Shown here piece by piece: positions 53,807 through 63,523 of a stretch of 64,000 bases of DNA (positions within the stretch are counted from its first letter, which is position 1; the number at the start of each line of letters is the position of its first letter). Below the pieces are notes generated by a model. The model searched no databases. It was given only the letters and a program-made list of their open reading frames with translations, and had not been told where the DNA came from. The DNA comes from Bacillus tequilensis KCTC 13622 (lineage in GTDB: Bacteria > Bacillota > Bacilli > Bacillales > Bacillaceae): positions 62,001-126,000 of the forward strand of contig NZ_AYTO01000032.1 in NCBI RefSeq assembly GCF_000507145.1, in the 5' to 3' direction. A program made the position numbers and the translations under genes.

Positions 53807-54963
53807 TATGTAAACAATAAAGAAACAGCGGCCGCTAAAAAACAGCAGGCGGCAAACGCATAGTGCAGCGTGTTGATACAGCTTTTTCGGGCCCGGTAAT
53901 ACTCATCACTTTCCTTATCAGCGCCAATTAAAAAAGGAGCATCCATGATCTTGTCAAAAATAAGCGTAAGGAGATAACGGCAAACACCTGTATACACGAA
54001 CAGCACAATCAGCTTCAGCCAGATCGGGGAGACAAATAGCAGAACAGTGAACGCTGACAATAACATGTACATGTGCCTCATATACTCGCCATTCCTCAGC
54101 ATGACTTTGAAAAACAACTCCTTATAGCCAGTACAGATTGTCCGTTTTTTAAATATCCTTTTTGAATTCCGGTAAAATAACGGTTTTCTTCTCATTCTAT
54201 CTTTTACCTTCGGGATTCCCGCCTCCTGGCTCATCATCATCACAAGGCCTGCAAGCGCCAATCTGCTTTTTTTCTCTTCCATCACCTCTGCTTCAAAACC
54301 CAAGATTGAAGCTGCCTTTTTCAAACCGCGCCAGAATGCGAAAATCAAAAACAAAATGCCAGTGAGCGCAAGCAAACGCCAATCAGTAAAAGCCATCAGA
54401 GCAGCAGAACCGGAGAAAAGAACGGCTCTGAAAAGAATGTCAGCAAGCCATCTCGAAATGGAGCGCCGCTTTCTGATCGTGTCTTGTTTTAAGGATAAAA
54501 AGAATGCATGAAGGCCAAACAGGTAACACAATAGGGCTGCGCTTTCTGTCAATGTGATGTGAACAGAATGACGGATGAAAGGAAAAACAATGCAAAAGAG
54601 CAGCATCCATTTCGCCAGCGTGATCAAAAAAGAATACACAAGCGCGTACCGTTTTAGCTGATAGATCATCTCTTTCTTCTGCAGCAAAAACACTTTGTCC
54701 GCTTCCATTAAAAATGTATGGACCTTGCCTGTGCACACGATCAACACACACACAGCATACAGCCATCTCCATCCCATCACCTCAGACCACTCATAAAAAA
54801 GGCCTCTTCCGTTCAGCAAATCAATATACTGATAGATCAAAAAAGCAAGCGCCGGCAAAACAATGTAGAGAGCGACTGTCCAGTCAATAACAGCATGCAA
54901 TACTTTAAACTGATACTTGTAATAGTCAAACAGCCTTCGAAAAAAGAGCGTACGCCCGTTCAT
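53806..54963 (-). CDS. ythQ: YthQ, EcsB-like ABC transporter permease
   Basis: This 385-residue protein has six or more hydrophobic segments in the EcsB style and is the membrane half of an exporter with YthP. Its start overlaps the ythP stop as ATGA, so they form one unit. The ribosome site AAGGTGATC is in the end of ythP. The substrate is unknown; EcsAB homologues affect protein secretion and sporulation. Confidence 0.91.
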   Translation of the reverse strand: MNGRTLFFRRLFDYYKYQFKVLHAVIDWTVALYIVLPALAFLIYQYIDLLNGRGLFYEWSEVMGWRWLYAVCVLIVCTGKVHTFLMEADKVFLLQKKEMIYQLKRYALVYSFLITLAKWMLLFCIVFPFIRHSVHITLTESAALLCYLFGLHAFFLSLKQDTIRKRRSISRWLADILFRAVLFSGSAALMAFTDWRLLALTGILFLIFAFWRGLKKAASILGFEAEVMEEKKSRLALAGLVMMMSQEAGIPKVKDRMRRKPLFYRNSKRIFKKRTICTGYKELFFKVMLRNGEYMRHMYMLLSAFTVLLFVSPIWLKLIVLFVYTGVCRYLLTLIFDKIMDAPFLIGADKESDEYYRARKSCINTLHYAFAACCFLAAAVSLLFT

Positions 54964-55670
54964 GGCCGATCACCTTGAACCGCCTTATAAAAACAGTCGA
55001 GCAATGACTGCTCCTTTAATCCAGTCTTGTCCTGAATATCTTTTAACGTGCCTTGGAGAAATAAAGAACCTTTCTCAATCATATAAAATCGGTCACAGAT
55101 TTTTTCCGCGGTATCGAGTACGTGCGTGCACATGAGAATGCCGGCTCCCCGTTCTTTTTCGGCTTTAAGCATGTCCACAAAGCGTTTCGTCGATATCGGG
55201 TCGAGACCGATGAATGGTTCATCAATCACATACACATCCGGCTTAGCGAGAAAGGCCTGGATCAGCATCAGTTTTTGCTGCATGCCTTTCGAAAAGGTGA
55301 CAGGCAGCTCATGCATGACATGATCTAGCGAAAACGTCTGCAGCAGACTTTGGGCCCGCCGCGTACATTCATCCTCCTCGATGCCGTGGAGCGTGCTGAT
55401 CAGATCCAAATGCTCCCACAGCGTCAGTTCTTCGTAAAAGGACGGATGCTCAGGAATATATGCGAATGAACTGTCGTTCCAAGTAATATCCCCTTTAAAG
55501 TATTCCGAGAGGCCGAGTATCGCTTTAATTGCGGTGCTTTTCCCGGCACCGTTAGCTCCGATCAGCCCGACCAGCTCCCCTTTTCCGACTTCCAAAAACA
55601 CATCGGTGAGCACTTTTTTTCGGCTTGTATACCCCGCCTGTTTTATAGAAGCTTCAAGCAATTTTGTCAA
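54960..55670 (-). CDS. ythP: YthP, ABC transporter ATP-binding protein
   Basis: This 236-residue ATPase has Walker A GANGAGKST at 38-46, signature FSKGMQQKLM and Walker B DVYVIDEPF. It pairs with YthQ. The start is TTG: GGAGGTGGG precedes it and an upstream in-frame stop rules out longer versions. A good promoter lies about 65 bases upstream. Confidence 0.92.
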   Translation of the reverse strand: MTKLLEASIKQAGYTSRKKVLTDVFLEVGKGELVGLIGANGAGKSTAIKAILGLSEYFKGDITWNDSSFAYIPEHPSFYEELTLWEHLDLISTLHGIEEDECTRRAQSLLQTFSLDHVMHELPVTFSKGMQQKLMLIQAFLAKPDVYVIDEPFIGLDPISTKRFVDMLKAEKERGAGILMCTHVLDTAEKICDRFYMIEKGSLFLQGTLKDIQDKTGLKEQSLLDCFYKAVQGDRP

Positions 55671-55732
55671 ATGTCACCCACCTCCAATATTTACTACGAA
55701 ACAGAATAAAAAAAGTTTCTTTAACCATAATA

Positions 55733-55761
55733 ATATTAAGCCGAAATACATAGTAATCCAA
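55733..55761 (-). promoter_or_regulatory. ythPQ sigma-A promoter
   Basis: TTGGAT (55761-55756), 17-base spacer, TAATAT (55738-55733) on the minus strand. Confidence 0.65.
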
Positions 55762-55835
55762 CAAGGATGGCTGCCCAGCTCGTATTGGAAAAAATTAATA
55801 GGAGTTATCCCTAGATTCATCACTGCGATTTCGTG

Positions 55836-55869
55836 TATAATGAGGGCGAATTATCTAAAAACTTTAGAT
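55836..55869 (+). promoter_or_regulatory. ytzE promoter and start-site hairpin
   Basis: A consensus TATAAT (55836-55841) with upstream TGTG, but a poor -35, is followed by a perfect hairpin: ATCTAAA and TTTAGAT around AAC at 55853-55869, close to the expected transcript start. It could be an operator or an RNA stem. About 110 bases of leader lie before ytzE. Confidence 0.5.
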
Positions 55870-55958
55870 GTCTGCCTTAGTTGCTATTTCGTACGCAGTT
55901 GATAGTCGTGAGTTGTGGTTAGTCAAGTCCATCCGATCTTATGATAGGGAGTGGTTTT

Positions 55959-56180
55959 TTGAAACCTTCAACAAACCGTATGCTAACTCGAATCAAATCA
56001 GTTTACATGTTTATCCAAGAAAAAGGTCTTGTGACAACACAGGAACTGGTTGACGAATTCGGCATTACACCTAGAACGATTCAAAGAGACTTAAATGTGT
56101 TGGCATACAATGATCTTGTTCATAGTCCAAGCCGTGGCAAGTGGGAGACAACGAGAAAGAAAGTAAAAATTACCTCTTAA
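55959..56180 (+). CDS. ytzE: YtzE, DeoR-type DNA-binding protein
   Basis: This 73-residue protein is essentially a lone DeoR-family helix-turn-helix (LVTTQELVDEFGITPRTIQRDL). It lacks the sugar-sensing domain of full regulators, so it may act as a small repressor; its target is unknown. The start is TTG, with GGGAGTGG seven bases before it and the family N-terminus following. An ATG 18 bases upstream gives an extension without a good site. Confidence 0.88.
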   Translation: MKPSTNRMLTRIKSVYMFIQEKGLVTTQELVDEFGITPRTIQRDLNVLAYNDLVHSPSRGKWETTRKKVKITS

Positions 56181-56265
56181 ATTGCAAAATTACATATGGC
56201 CGCCTGTGTGCGGCCTGATAGATACAGGGCGCAGAATCTCCTAAGCCTTGTTTTTGTGTGCTTAT

Positions 56266-56302
56266 ATAAAAAAAATCCCGCATCGAAATGCGGGATTTTT
56301 TC
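56266..56302 (-). terminator. Terminator after the RsuA-type synthase gene
   Basis: AAAATCCCGCAT pairs with ATGCGGGATTTT, with T-rich flanks. Confidence 0.8.
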
Positions 56303-57020
56303 ATGCCTGCGGCTCTTTCAGCAAATGAAGTTCTTCTTCTGTAAGTTCACGGTATTCTCCCGGCTCCAGAGCGGGATCCAAGGCAACCGGCCCCATCGAA
56401 AGCCGCTTCAGATAAATCACTTCATTGCCGACAGCCTTTGCCATCTGCTTGACTTGATGGTATTTACCTTCTGTAATCGTCAGGTATATCACGGTATTGC
56501 CGCTATCGTTTGCTTTGATTTCCGCTTTTGCCGGCTTTGTTTTATAGCCGCCTTCTATGTAAACACCAGCTTCCAAATCGGAGATGTCTTCTCGTGAAAT
56601 CTGTGATGTTAGGTGAACTTCATACGTTTTTGGAACATGCTTTTTAGGCGAAAGGAGCCTGTGTGCGAGCTGGCCGTCATTTGTGAGCAGCAAAAAGCCC
56701 TCTGTATCTTTATCAAGCCGGCCGGCTGGAAACGGCTCAAATCTCATCTCTTCCGGCGTCAGCAGATCGACCACTGTTTGCTGACGGCTGTCCTCAGTCG
56801 CCGACAGCACTCCCTGCGGTTTGTTCATCATCAAATAAATGAACTCGCGGTAATCAACCGGTTCACCGTATACGGTAACCTCCTGCGTATCAGGATCAAC
56901 GTGCGCCTTTACATCTTTGGCCGGTTTGCCGTCGACCATGACGGCCCCCGCCTTCACAACAGCTTTGACTTCTTTTCTGGAACCATACCCGCTATTGGAA
57001 AGCAGCTTATCAAGTCTCAT
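56301..57020 (-). CDS. ytzG: RsuA-family pseudouridine synthase
   Basis: This 239-residue enzyme isomerises a uridine of 16S rRNA to pseudouridine. It has an N-terminal S4-type RNA-binding domain (MRLDKLLSNSG start) and the catalytic Asp in GRLDKDTEG. The start ATG is eight bases after AAAGGAG; a TTG-GGA-ATG run allows alternative starts but this one fits. It is downstream of ytgP. The exact uridine is not decidable from sequence. Confidence 0.92.
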   Translation of the reverse strand: MRLDKLLSNSGYGSRKEVKAVVKAGAVMVDGKPAKDVKAHVDPDTQEVTVYGEPVDYREFIYLMMNKPQGVLSATEDSRQQTVVDLLTPEEMRFEPFPAGRLDKDTEGFLLLTNDGQLAHRLLSPKKHVPKTYEVHLTSQISREDISDLEAGVYIEGGYKTKPAKAEIKANDSGNTVIYLTITEGKYHQVKQMAKAVGNEVIYLKRLSMGPVALDPALEPGEYRELTEEELHLLKEPQA

Positions 57021-57039
57021 TCCCAATCTCTCCTTTATA

Positions 57040-57072
57040 AAAGAAAGCCCGCAGCATGCGAGCCTTCTATTG
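57040..57072 (-). terminator. Possible weak terminator after ytgP
   Basis: An imperfect stem (AAGGCTCGCA with TGCGGGCTT) occurs between ytgP and the RsuA-type gene. Confidence 0.4.
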
Positions 57073-57088
57073 TACTATATTTTGTTCA

Positions 57089-58723
57089 TCAGCCGGCATG
57101 TTTGCCTCTTTTTAAGAATCCCGGCAAACGGCGTCCTAATATTTTCTGCAAAAATCCTAACCGGTAGCCGCAATACAGGTAGACAGCTCCGCCAACAGCG
57201 GCCGCAATCACCACAATAATCGCAGCGTGAAGCTGGCCATCCTGATAGGAAATAAAGAAACTTAATAACCATTGCACGATTTTCACGGCTACAGCCATAA
57301 CGGCGGACAAAACCAGCATCAATACAGTCCGTTTGACTAATACCTTATACGAATAGCCTGCATGACGTTTAATCATGATAAATCCATATAAAAGTGAAGC
57401 GATATAACCTAGCGCCGTCGCTAAAATCGCGCCGTCCGCCTGCATCAGCTTGATCAGCGGAACATTCAGCACAAGCTTGATCACTACACCGATGACAAGG
57501 CTGACAACCGCAAATTTTTGTTTATTGATGCCCTGCAGAATGGCTGCGTTGACCGTAAATAAAGAGAACAGAATCGCAATCGGGGAATACCAAAACAGAA
57601 TGTTTGCCCCAAGTTCAGGTAGAAGGCTTTCAGATCCGTAAAAGAACGTATATGTCGGCCCAGCCAATACAGAGATCCCGACAACAGCAGGAATAATTAA
57701 AAACAGGATCGTCTGCATCGTTTGATTAATCTGCTGATTCAGCAGTTTATAATTTCCGCTTGTAAACGATTCAGTAATCGTTGGAATTAATGTCAGGCCG
57801 AAAGCAGTTGCAAGCGAAACCGGGATCATGACGAGCTTCTGCACATACAGGGTAAGAATCGCCAGCATGTCCTGGCTGATGGCTTGATGGCCTGCTTCAA
57901 TCATCGCTTTGTTAAACGTATTTGTATCAATATAGTTGTACAAAGGGATGGCCAGTCCGACAAAAACGTACGGAGCGGCATAGCTGAACAGCTCGAGAAA
58001 CATTTTCTTGTAGCTTAAATTTGCTGTCGGCCCCGTATTCGGCGCCATTGCCAGCAGGCTGCTCTTCCGTTTGTTCCAATAAATATACAGCACGATCAGT
58101 CCCCCGAAGGCGCCGATCAGCGCTGCGAAGGTCGCATAACCGACAGCGATGACAAGACCGCCGTTGAACACCTTCAATATTAAGAATGTCGCACTCAATA
58201 AAAAGATGATGCGGACAATCTGTTCAACAACTTGGGAAACAGCTGTCGGCCCCATCATTTGATGACCTTGGAAGAATCCGCGGACAAGGCTCATAATCGG
58301 CACGACCAAAAGCGCTAAGCTAACCATGCGGATGACATAAACGACATGATCTATTGTCAGGCCGTTATTGTCCTTGCCGCCCAGCGATATTTCCGCAAAC
58401 ATCGGAGCGGATAAATACAGAATGAAAAAGGCAATCATTCCTGTGACGAGCATAACCGACATACCCGCCTTGAGCATTTTTCGGCTTGTTTCATAATCCC
58501 CTTTGGAATTATATTTGGAAACAAATTTTGAAACAGCAGCCGGAAAGCCCATCGTAGCGATATTCAAAAATAAAGTGTATTGGTTGTATCCGTATTGAAA
58601 TAACGCACCGCCTGTCGCCCCGACCATAATGCTGAAGGGAATTAAATAGACCATTCCCAGAATTCGCGATATGTACGTACCGAGCGTTAACACAAACGTG
58701 CCTCTTAACAGTTTGCTTGACAT
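57089..58723 (-). CDS. ytgP: YtgP, MurJ/SpoVB-family lipid flippase
   Basis: This 544-residue protein has about 14 membrane segments and belongs to the MOP exporter superfamily. YtgP is the MurJ homologue of B. subtilis, proposed to flip lipid II; Amj can substitute. Key MurJ Arg residues could not be checked by eye. The start has GGTGATGAAG. It stands upstream of a pseudouridine synthase gene. Confidence 0.92.
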   Translation of the reverse strand: MSSKLLRGTFVLTLGTYISRILGMVYLIPFSIMVGATGGALFQYGYNQYTLFLNIATMGFPAAVSKFVSKYNSKGDYETSRKMLKAGMSVMLVTGMIAFFILYLSAPMFAEISLGGKDNNGLTIDHVVYVIRMVSLALLVVPIMSLVRGFFQGHQMMGPTAVSQVVEQIVRIIFLLSATFLILKVFNGGLVIAVGYATFAALIGAFGGLIVLYIYWNKRKSSLLAMAPNTGPTANLSYKKMFLELFSYAAPYVFVGLAIPLYNYIDTNTFNKAMIEAGHQAISQDMLAILTLYVQKLVMIPVSLATAFGLTLIPTITESFTSGNYKLLNQQINQTMQTILFLIIPAVVGISVLAGPTYTFFYGSESLLPELGANILFWYSPIAILFSLFTVNAAILQGINKQKFAVVSLVIGVVIKLVLNVPLIKLMQADGAILATALGYIASLLYGFIMIKRHAGYSYKVLVKRTVLMLVLSAVMAVAVKIVQWLLSFFISYQDGQLHAAIIVVIAAAVGGAVYLYCGYRLGFLQKILGRRLPGFLKRGKHAG

Positions 58724-58927
58724 GTTTCTTCATCACCATTTTCTACGAAGATTCAACTTTTCTATTTTACCACAACTAGGCATTTAGACGGTAATAAATA
58801 CAAAAGCAAACTTGTGAACATTCAGTTTCACTGCAAAAGACGTTTAAGGAGAGTCTGTCTTTCGCTATAATAGTACTGCGGACAGAGCGTTCGCACACGA
58901 AATGGAAAAAGAAAGTTGATGATAAAG

Positions 58928-60190
58928 ATGAAACAATTTGACGTTATCGTAATCGGAGGAGGCCCTTCAGGCTTGATGGCTGCGATTGCAGCAGGAGAAC
59001 AGGGAGCTCACGTGTTGCTGATAGATAAAGGAAATAAATTGGGACGGAAACTCGCGATTTCCGGGGGCGGCCGCTGCAATGTGACGAACCGCCTTCCTGT
59101 GGATGAAATTATTAAACACATCCCCGGCAACGGGCGTTTTTTATACAGCGCGTTTTCTGAATTTAGTAATGAAGACATTATCAAGTTTTTTGAAAATCTC
59201 GGGATTCAATTGAAGGAAGAGGATCATGGCAGGATGTTTCCTGTGACCGACAAAGCCCAAAGTGTCGTTGACGCATTGTTAAACAGGCTGAAACAGCTGC
59301 GCGTAACGATCAGAACGAATGAGAAGATTAAGTCTGTTATATATGAAGATGGGCGCGCAGCAGGGATTGTGACAAATAATGGCGAAATGATCCATAGTCA
59401 GGCAGTCATTATTGCTGTCGGCGGTAAAAGCGTGCCTCATACCGGAAGCACGGGAGACGGCTATGAATGGGCTGAAGCCGCAGGCCATACGATAACAGAG
59501 CTGTTTCCGACAGAGGTTCCCGTCACATCTGGCGAGCAGTTTATTAAGCAAAAAATACTTCAGGGCTTATCACTAAGAGATGCCGCTGTCAGTGTGTTAA
59601 ATAAAAAAGGCAAACCGATCATCACACATAAAATGGACATGCTGTTTACGCATTTCGGCCTCTCAGGCCCCGCCATTCTCAGATGCAGCCAATTTGTGGT
59701 GAAAGAGCTGAAAAAACAGCCCCAAGTGCCAATCAAGATTGATTTGTATCCGGATATTAATGAAGAAACGCTATTCCAAAAGATGTATAAAGAGCTAAAG
59801 GACGCACCGAAAAAAACGATTAAAAACGTGCTGAAGCCTTGGATGCAGGAGCGCTATCTCCTCTTCTTGCTTGAAAAAAACGGCATCTCTCCGAACGTAT
59901 CGTTTTCTGAGCTGCCGAAGGACCCTTTCAGACAATTTGTAAAGGACTGCAAGCAATTTACCGTTCTCGCAAACGGCACACTGTCTCTTGACAAGGCTTT
60001 TGTCACGGGTGGCGGGGTATCTGTAAAAGAAGTTGACCCGAAAAAGATGGCTTCTAAAAAGATGGAGGGCTTGTATTTTTGCGGCGAAATCTTGGATATC
60101 CACGGCTACACAGGCGGGTACAATATTACGTCAGCCCTTGTCACAGGCAGACTCGCAGGACTCAATGCCGGACAATTCGCCCGTTCTTAA
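58928..60190 (+). CDS. ytfP: YtfP, FAD-dependent oxidoreductase (HI0933 family)
   Basis: This 420-residue flavoprotein has the dinucleotide-binding motif VIGGGPSGL near the start and a second [11 protein letters not shown] motif, with C-terminal GGGVSVKEV and [16 protein letters not shown]. It is cytosolic; the substrate is unknown. Three nearby start codons (58916 TTG, 58919 and 58928 ATG) have weak ribosome sites; the last gives the usual length. A TATAAT -10 lies at 58866-58871. Confidence 0.9.
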   Translation: MKQFDVIVIGGGPSGLMAAIAAGEQGAHVLLIDKGNKLGRKLAISGGGRCNVTNRLPVDEIIKHIPGNGRFLYSAFSEFSNEDIIKFFENLGIQLKEEDHGRMFPVTDKAQSVVDALLNRLKQLRVTIRTNEKIKSVIYEDGRAAGIVTNNGEMIHSQAVIIAVGGKSVPHTGSTGDGYEWAEAAGHTITELFPTEVPVTSGEQFIKQKILQGLSLRDAAVSVLNKKGKPIITHKMDMLFTHFGLSGPAILRCSQFVVKELKKQPQVPIKIDLYPDINEETLFQKMYKELKDAPKKTIKNVLKPWMQERYLLFLLEKNGISPNVSFSELPKDPFRQFVKDCKQFTVLANGTLSLDKAFVTGGGVSVKEVDPKKMASKKMEGLYFCGEILDIHGYTGGYNITSALVTGRLAGLNAGQFARS

Positions 60191-60248
60191 CCATTACTTC
60201 ACACTATGAATCATTGAACTTCTCCGCATTCATGATAGGGCGGGACAT

Positions 60249-60275
60249 GTTTTGTTTCACCTGATTGCGGGGTAA
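60249..60275 (+). promoter_or_regulatory. Candidate sigma-B promoter of opuD
   Basis: GTTTTG (60249-60254), 15-base spacer and GGGTAA (60270-60275) fit sigma-B, which together with osmotic control is known for opuD. Confidence 0.55.
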
Positions 60276-60366
60276 TTTTAAGAGAAGGATGATCTGCCTG
60301 CGTACGGCCATACTAAGTTTCCAAGCAAAATATAGGCGCACACAAAAAATTAGAGGGTGAGAGTAT

Positions 60367-61902
60367 TTGAAACATATATCCAGTGTATTTTGGATTGTGA
60401 TTTCCATCACAGCCGCAGCTGTATTGTGGGGCGTTATTGCTCCCGACAGCCTGCAAAATGTGTCTCAATCTGCACAAGCGTTTATTACCAATTCATTTGG
60501 CTGGTATTATCTTTTAGTTGTCTCTTTGTTTGTCGGGTTCTGTCTCTTTTTTATTTTCAGCCCGATTGGAAAAATCAAACTCGGAAAACCCGATGAAAAA
60601 CCGGAATTCGGGTTACTAACATGGTTTGCCATGCTGTTCAGCGCAGGCATGGGAATCGGCTTAGTATTCTACGGTGCGGCTGAACCGATCAGCCATTACG
60701 CAATTAGCTCTCCATCAGGTGAAACAGAAACGCCCCAAGCTTTCAGAGATGCGCTCCGCTATACGTTTTTCCACTGGGGTTTGCACGCTTGGGCCATTTA
60801 TGCCATTGTGGCATTATGCATCGCCTATTTCCAATTCCGCAAAGGCGCTCCCGGATTAATCAGCAGCACGCTGTCACCGATTCTCGGCGATAGAGCAAAC
60901 GGCCCGATCGGCAAATTAATTGACTGCATCGCTGTTTTCGCAACTGTTGTCGGGGTGTCGACAAGTCTTGGGCTCGGTGCGACCCAAATTAACGGCGGTT
61001 TGAATTACCTATTCGGCATTCCGAATAGCTTTGTGGTTCAATTTATTTTAATTGTCATTGTGACAGTGCTCTTTTTGCTTTCTGCGTGGAGCGGACTTGG
61101 AAAAGGCATTAAGTATTTGAGCAACACAAACATGGTTTTGGCAGGACTGTTAATGCTGTTTATGCTCGTTGTCGGTCCGACTGTGCTGATCATGAACTCA
61201 TTTACAGATTCTATCGGCCAATACATTCAAAATATCGTTCAAATGAGCTTCAGACTGACACCGAACGACCCCGAAAAACGCGAGTGGATTAATGACTGGA
61301 CGATTTTCTATTGGGCATGGTGGATTTCCTGGTCCCCGTTTGTCGGCATTTTCATCGCCCGTGTATCCAGAGGCCGGACGATCCGCGAATTTTTAATCGG
61401 CGTCTTGGTGACACCTTGTATTTTGGCATTTCTATGGTTCTCTATTTTCGGCGTATCAGCCATGGATCTTCAGCAAAAAAACACATTCGATATAGCAAAG
61501 CTTTCAACTGAAACGATGCTGTTCGGAACACTTGATCACTATCCGCTGACAATGGTGACATCGATCCTTGCGTTGGTTCTGATCGCTGTATTCTTTATCA
61601 CATCTGCTGACTCAGCGACATTCGTGCTGGGCATGCAGACGTCCTACGGTTCTTTAAATCCGGCAAATTCTGTGAAACTCAGCTGGGGGATCATTCAGTC
61701 CGCCGTGGCGGCTGTGCTCCTATATTCCGGCGGGCTTGCCGCTTTGCAGAACACAGCGATTCTGGCAGCACTGCCATTTTCTATCGTCATTCTGCTGATG
61801 ATTGCCTCTCTCTATAAATCACTCTCAAAAGAACGAAGAGAGATCAGAAAAGCGGAGAAAATCGATAAACCGAGAAGTCCAAGAGTAAAAAAGGCTTATT
61901 AA
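60367..61902 (+). CDS. opuD: Glycine betaine transporter OpuD
   Basis: OpuD imports glycine betaine as a compatible solute under high salt. The 511-residue BCCT-family protein has 12 membrane segments and the conserved Trp-rich [21 protein letters not shown] motif. It starts at TTG, with GAGGGTGAG seven bases before; no ATG is in frame. It ends with a bidirectional terminator shared with yteV. Confidence 0.95.
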   Translation: MKHISSVFWIVISITAAAVLWGVIAPDSLQNVSQSAQAFITNSFGWYYLLVVSLFVGFCLFFIFSPIGKIKLGKPDEKPEFGLLTWFAMLFSAGMGIGLVFYGAAEPISHYAISSPSGETETPQAFRDALRYTFFHWGLHAWAIYAIVALCIAYFQFRKGAPGLISSTLSPILGDRANGPIGKLIDCIAVFATVVGVSTSLGLGATQINGGLNYLFGIPNSFVVQFILIVIVTVLFLLSAWSGLGKGIKYLSNTNMVLAGLLMLFMLVVGPTVLIMNSFTDSIGQYIQNIVQMSFRLTPNDPEKREWINDWTIFYWAWWISWSPFVGIFIARVSRGRTIREFLIGVLVTPCILAFLWFSIFGVSAMDLQQKNTFDIAKLSTETMLFGTLDHYPLTMVTSILALVLIAVFFITSADSATFVLGMQTSYGSLNPANSVKLSWGIIQSAVAAVLLYSGGLAALQNTAILAALPFSIVILLMIASLYKSLSKERREIRKAEKIDKPRSPRVKKAY

Positions 61903-61943
61903 CAAAAAAAGATCTTTCCGCACCTGCGGGAAGATCTTTTTAT
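61903..61943. terminator. Bidirectional terminator opuD/yteV
   Basis: AAAGATCTT pairs with AAGATCTTT around a GC-rich inner stem, with A and T runs. Confidence 0.75.
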
Positions 61944-62122
61944 TTGCGATATAAAATAAGGGCGGAAAAACAGTAAAGCTGCTCGCCATCTGGGTCACAC
62001 GCCGCCGACACCGTATATTTGATATCAATCAGCTGCTCCTCCGATATCCCTTTTAAAAATGAATTGATTTCTGTCTGCAAGTCTTTTTCATGCTCTTCAT
62101 CAAATACCGCCACCTTCAGCAT
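61940..62122 (-). CDS. cse60: YteV (Cse60), sporulation protein
   Basis: This 60-residue protein is the mother-cell sporulation product Cse60. It is mixed alpha/beta with a Cys-containing CDPDGEQLYCFS stretch. The start has AAAGGAG. A candidate sigma-E promoter (TCATAAC, then GGAATAGATT after about 14 bases on the minus strand) is upstream near 62155-62180. It is the last gene before the remodelled region; in strain 168 yteU follows. Confidence 0.9.
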   Translation of the reverse strand: MLKVAVFDEEHEKDLQTEINSFLKGISEEQLIDIKYTVSAACDPDGEQLYCFSALILYRK

Positions 62123-62181
62123 CTTATCCGCTCTCCTTTCTCTATCAATCTATTCCGTTTGGAACAGCGTTATGATAGAGA

Positions 62182-62381
62182 AATCATTTTCGCCCCGCTC
62201 TCCAGATAACTATGGCGTCTCCTGGCTCACCGTCTTGCCGCCCGACTTTCAGCAGTACGGCATAAACAACCCGCAGATGAACAGCAGATCAGCTGACGCT
62301 GGAAAAAGAGAGAGCGAAAGCACGAGGAGCGTATACTGCAAATACGGCGACAGACATCACACCGATTGCTTATGGATTCTC
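62182..62381. other. Gene-free, GC-richer segment at the bioB downstream junction
   Basis: About 200 bases after bioB and before the yteV promoter contain no gene I can recognise on either strand. Short open frames exist, none with a ribosome site. I saw no similarity to bioI, ytbQ or yteU in translation by eye. It may be residue from the ends of deleted genes, or foreign sequence at the junction. Confidence 0.4.
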
Positions 62382-63386
62382 TCAGCTTTTCGCCATTAAA
62401 CCAGCCTTCATTTCTTCGACTGATTCAACTTCAAAGCCCAAATCACTCAGCATTTTATGATCCTCCGTCTCTTCCTGGCCGGCAGTTGTTAAGTAATCTC
62501 CGACAAAAATGGAATTTGCGGCGTAAAGGCCTAATGGCTGCAATGAGCGGAGATTAACCTCTCTTCCTCCGGAAATACGGATTTCTTTTGATGGATTGAT
62601 AAAACGGAACAGCGCCAGCACTTTTAAACAGTACAGCGGAGTGAGTTCGTTGACACCTTCTAATGGCGTGCCGTCAATCGCATGCAAAAAATTCACCGGA
62701 ATGGAATCCGCGTCAAGAGCCTTCAAGCTTTTTGCGATATCGATGACATCCTGTTTCGTCTCCTTCATTCCGATAATGGCGCCTGAACATGGAGACAGCC
62801 CCGATTCTTTTGCCATTTCAACCGTATGAACCCTGTCGTCGTATGTATGTGAAGTCGTGATGTTTGAATGATTTCGCTGTGACGTATTCAAATTATGATT
62901 ATAGCGGTCTACTCCAGCTTCCTTCAGCCGTTTCGCCTGCTCAGGCTTTAACAGTCCGAGACACGCACAAACCTTCAGTCCATATGTCTCTTTCATTTCC
63001 CGCACCGCATCTGCGACCTGATCCACTTCTCTGTTAGACGGCCCCCTGCCGCTTGCCACGATACAATATGTGCCGATATTCAGATCGTGCGCCCGCTTTG
63101 CGCCTTCAAGAAGCGTTTCCTTATTCACCATCCGGTAAGACTGAATCGGCGCTTTCGAAATCGCGGACTGTGAACAATAGCCGCAGTTTTCCGGACAGAG
63201 CCCTGATTTGGCATTCATAATCATATTGAGCTTCACTTTTTTTCCGTAAAAGTGTTTTCTGATGTGAAAAGCCCCATGCATCAAAAGCAAAATATCTTCA
63301 TCTGGACAGTTTAATATCGAAAGCGCCTCTTCGTCTGTCACTTCTGCTCCGGCCAGCACCCGGTCTGCGAGTTCCATCCATTTCAT
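62382..63386 (-). CDS. bioB: Biotin synthase BioB
   Basis: BioB is a radical SAM enzyme that inserts sulfur into dethiobiotin to make biotin. The 334-residue protein has the 4Fe-4S signature CPENCGYCSQ and YNHNLNTS, with the remaining Cys and Arg of the 2Fe-2S site visible in CIVASGRG and ICACLG-like stretches. The start MKWMELADRV has GGGGGT seven bases before it; a second ATG six bases upstream is too close. In strain 168 bioB is the fifth gene of bioWAFDBI; here it directly follows the operon promoter and lacks bioI downstream. Confidence 0.93.
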   Translation of the reverse strand: MKWMELADRVLAGAEVTDEEALSILNCPDEDILLLMHGAFHIRKHFYGKKVKLNMIMNAKSGLCPENCGYCSQSAISKAPIQSYRMVNKETLLEGAKRAHDLNIGTYCIVASGRGPSNREVDQVADAVREMKETYGLKVCACLGLLKPEQAKRLKEAGVDRYNHNLNTSQRNHSNITTSHTYDDRVHTVEMAKESGLSPCSGAIIGMKETKQDVIDIAKSLKALDADSIPVNFLHAIDGTPLEGVNELTPLYCLKVLALFRFINPSKEIRISGGREVNLRSLQPLGLYAANSIFVGDYLTTAGQEETEDHKMLSDLGFEVESVEEMKAGLMAKS

Positions 63387-63388
63387 TC

Positions 63389-63439
63389 TCATACCCCCAC
63401 TTGATTCATTCTGACACGATAAAATGTTTCTTCTTTCAT
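63389..63439 (-). pseudogene. bioW: bioW 5' remnant
   Basis: A 16-codon ORF begins MKEETFYRVRM, which matches the N-terminus of BioW (pimeloyl-CoA synthetase; MQEETFYSVRM in strain 168, from memory), then diverges to NQVGV and stops. The stop TGA overlaps the ATGA preceding the bioB start. GAAAGGG provides a ribosome site, so the fragment is probably translated and coupled to bioB. The other roughly 245 residues of BioW, and bioA, bioF and bioD, are absent here. Confidence 0.75.
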
Positions 63440-63489
63440 CCCTTCCCGCCCTTTCACTGATCACTGAAGAACATGTGGTGCTTCCCACT

Positions 63490-63523
63490 TAAAATGTTAA
63501 CCAATTATAAAAAACGTTAACAA
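63490..63523 (-). promoter_or_regulatory. BirA operator and promoter of the biotin locus
   Basis: TTGTTAAC and GTTAACAT flank a 14-base spacer, which is the BirA box of Bacillus biotin operons. A perfect TATAAT lies inside the spacer, so the biotin-bound BirA would block RNA polymerase. The -35 is weak. This control signal is complete although the operon behind it is truncated. Confidence 0.75.

Noticed and set aside
62300..62399. Plus-strand frame LTLEKERAKARGAYTAN as a gene
   Set aside because: There is no start signal and its end reads antisense to bioB.
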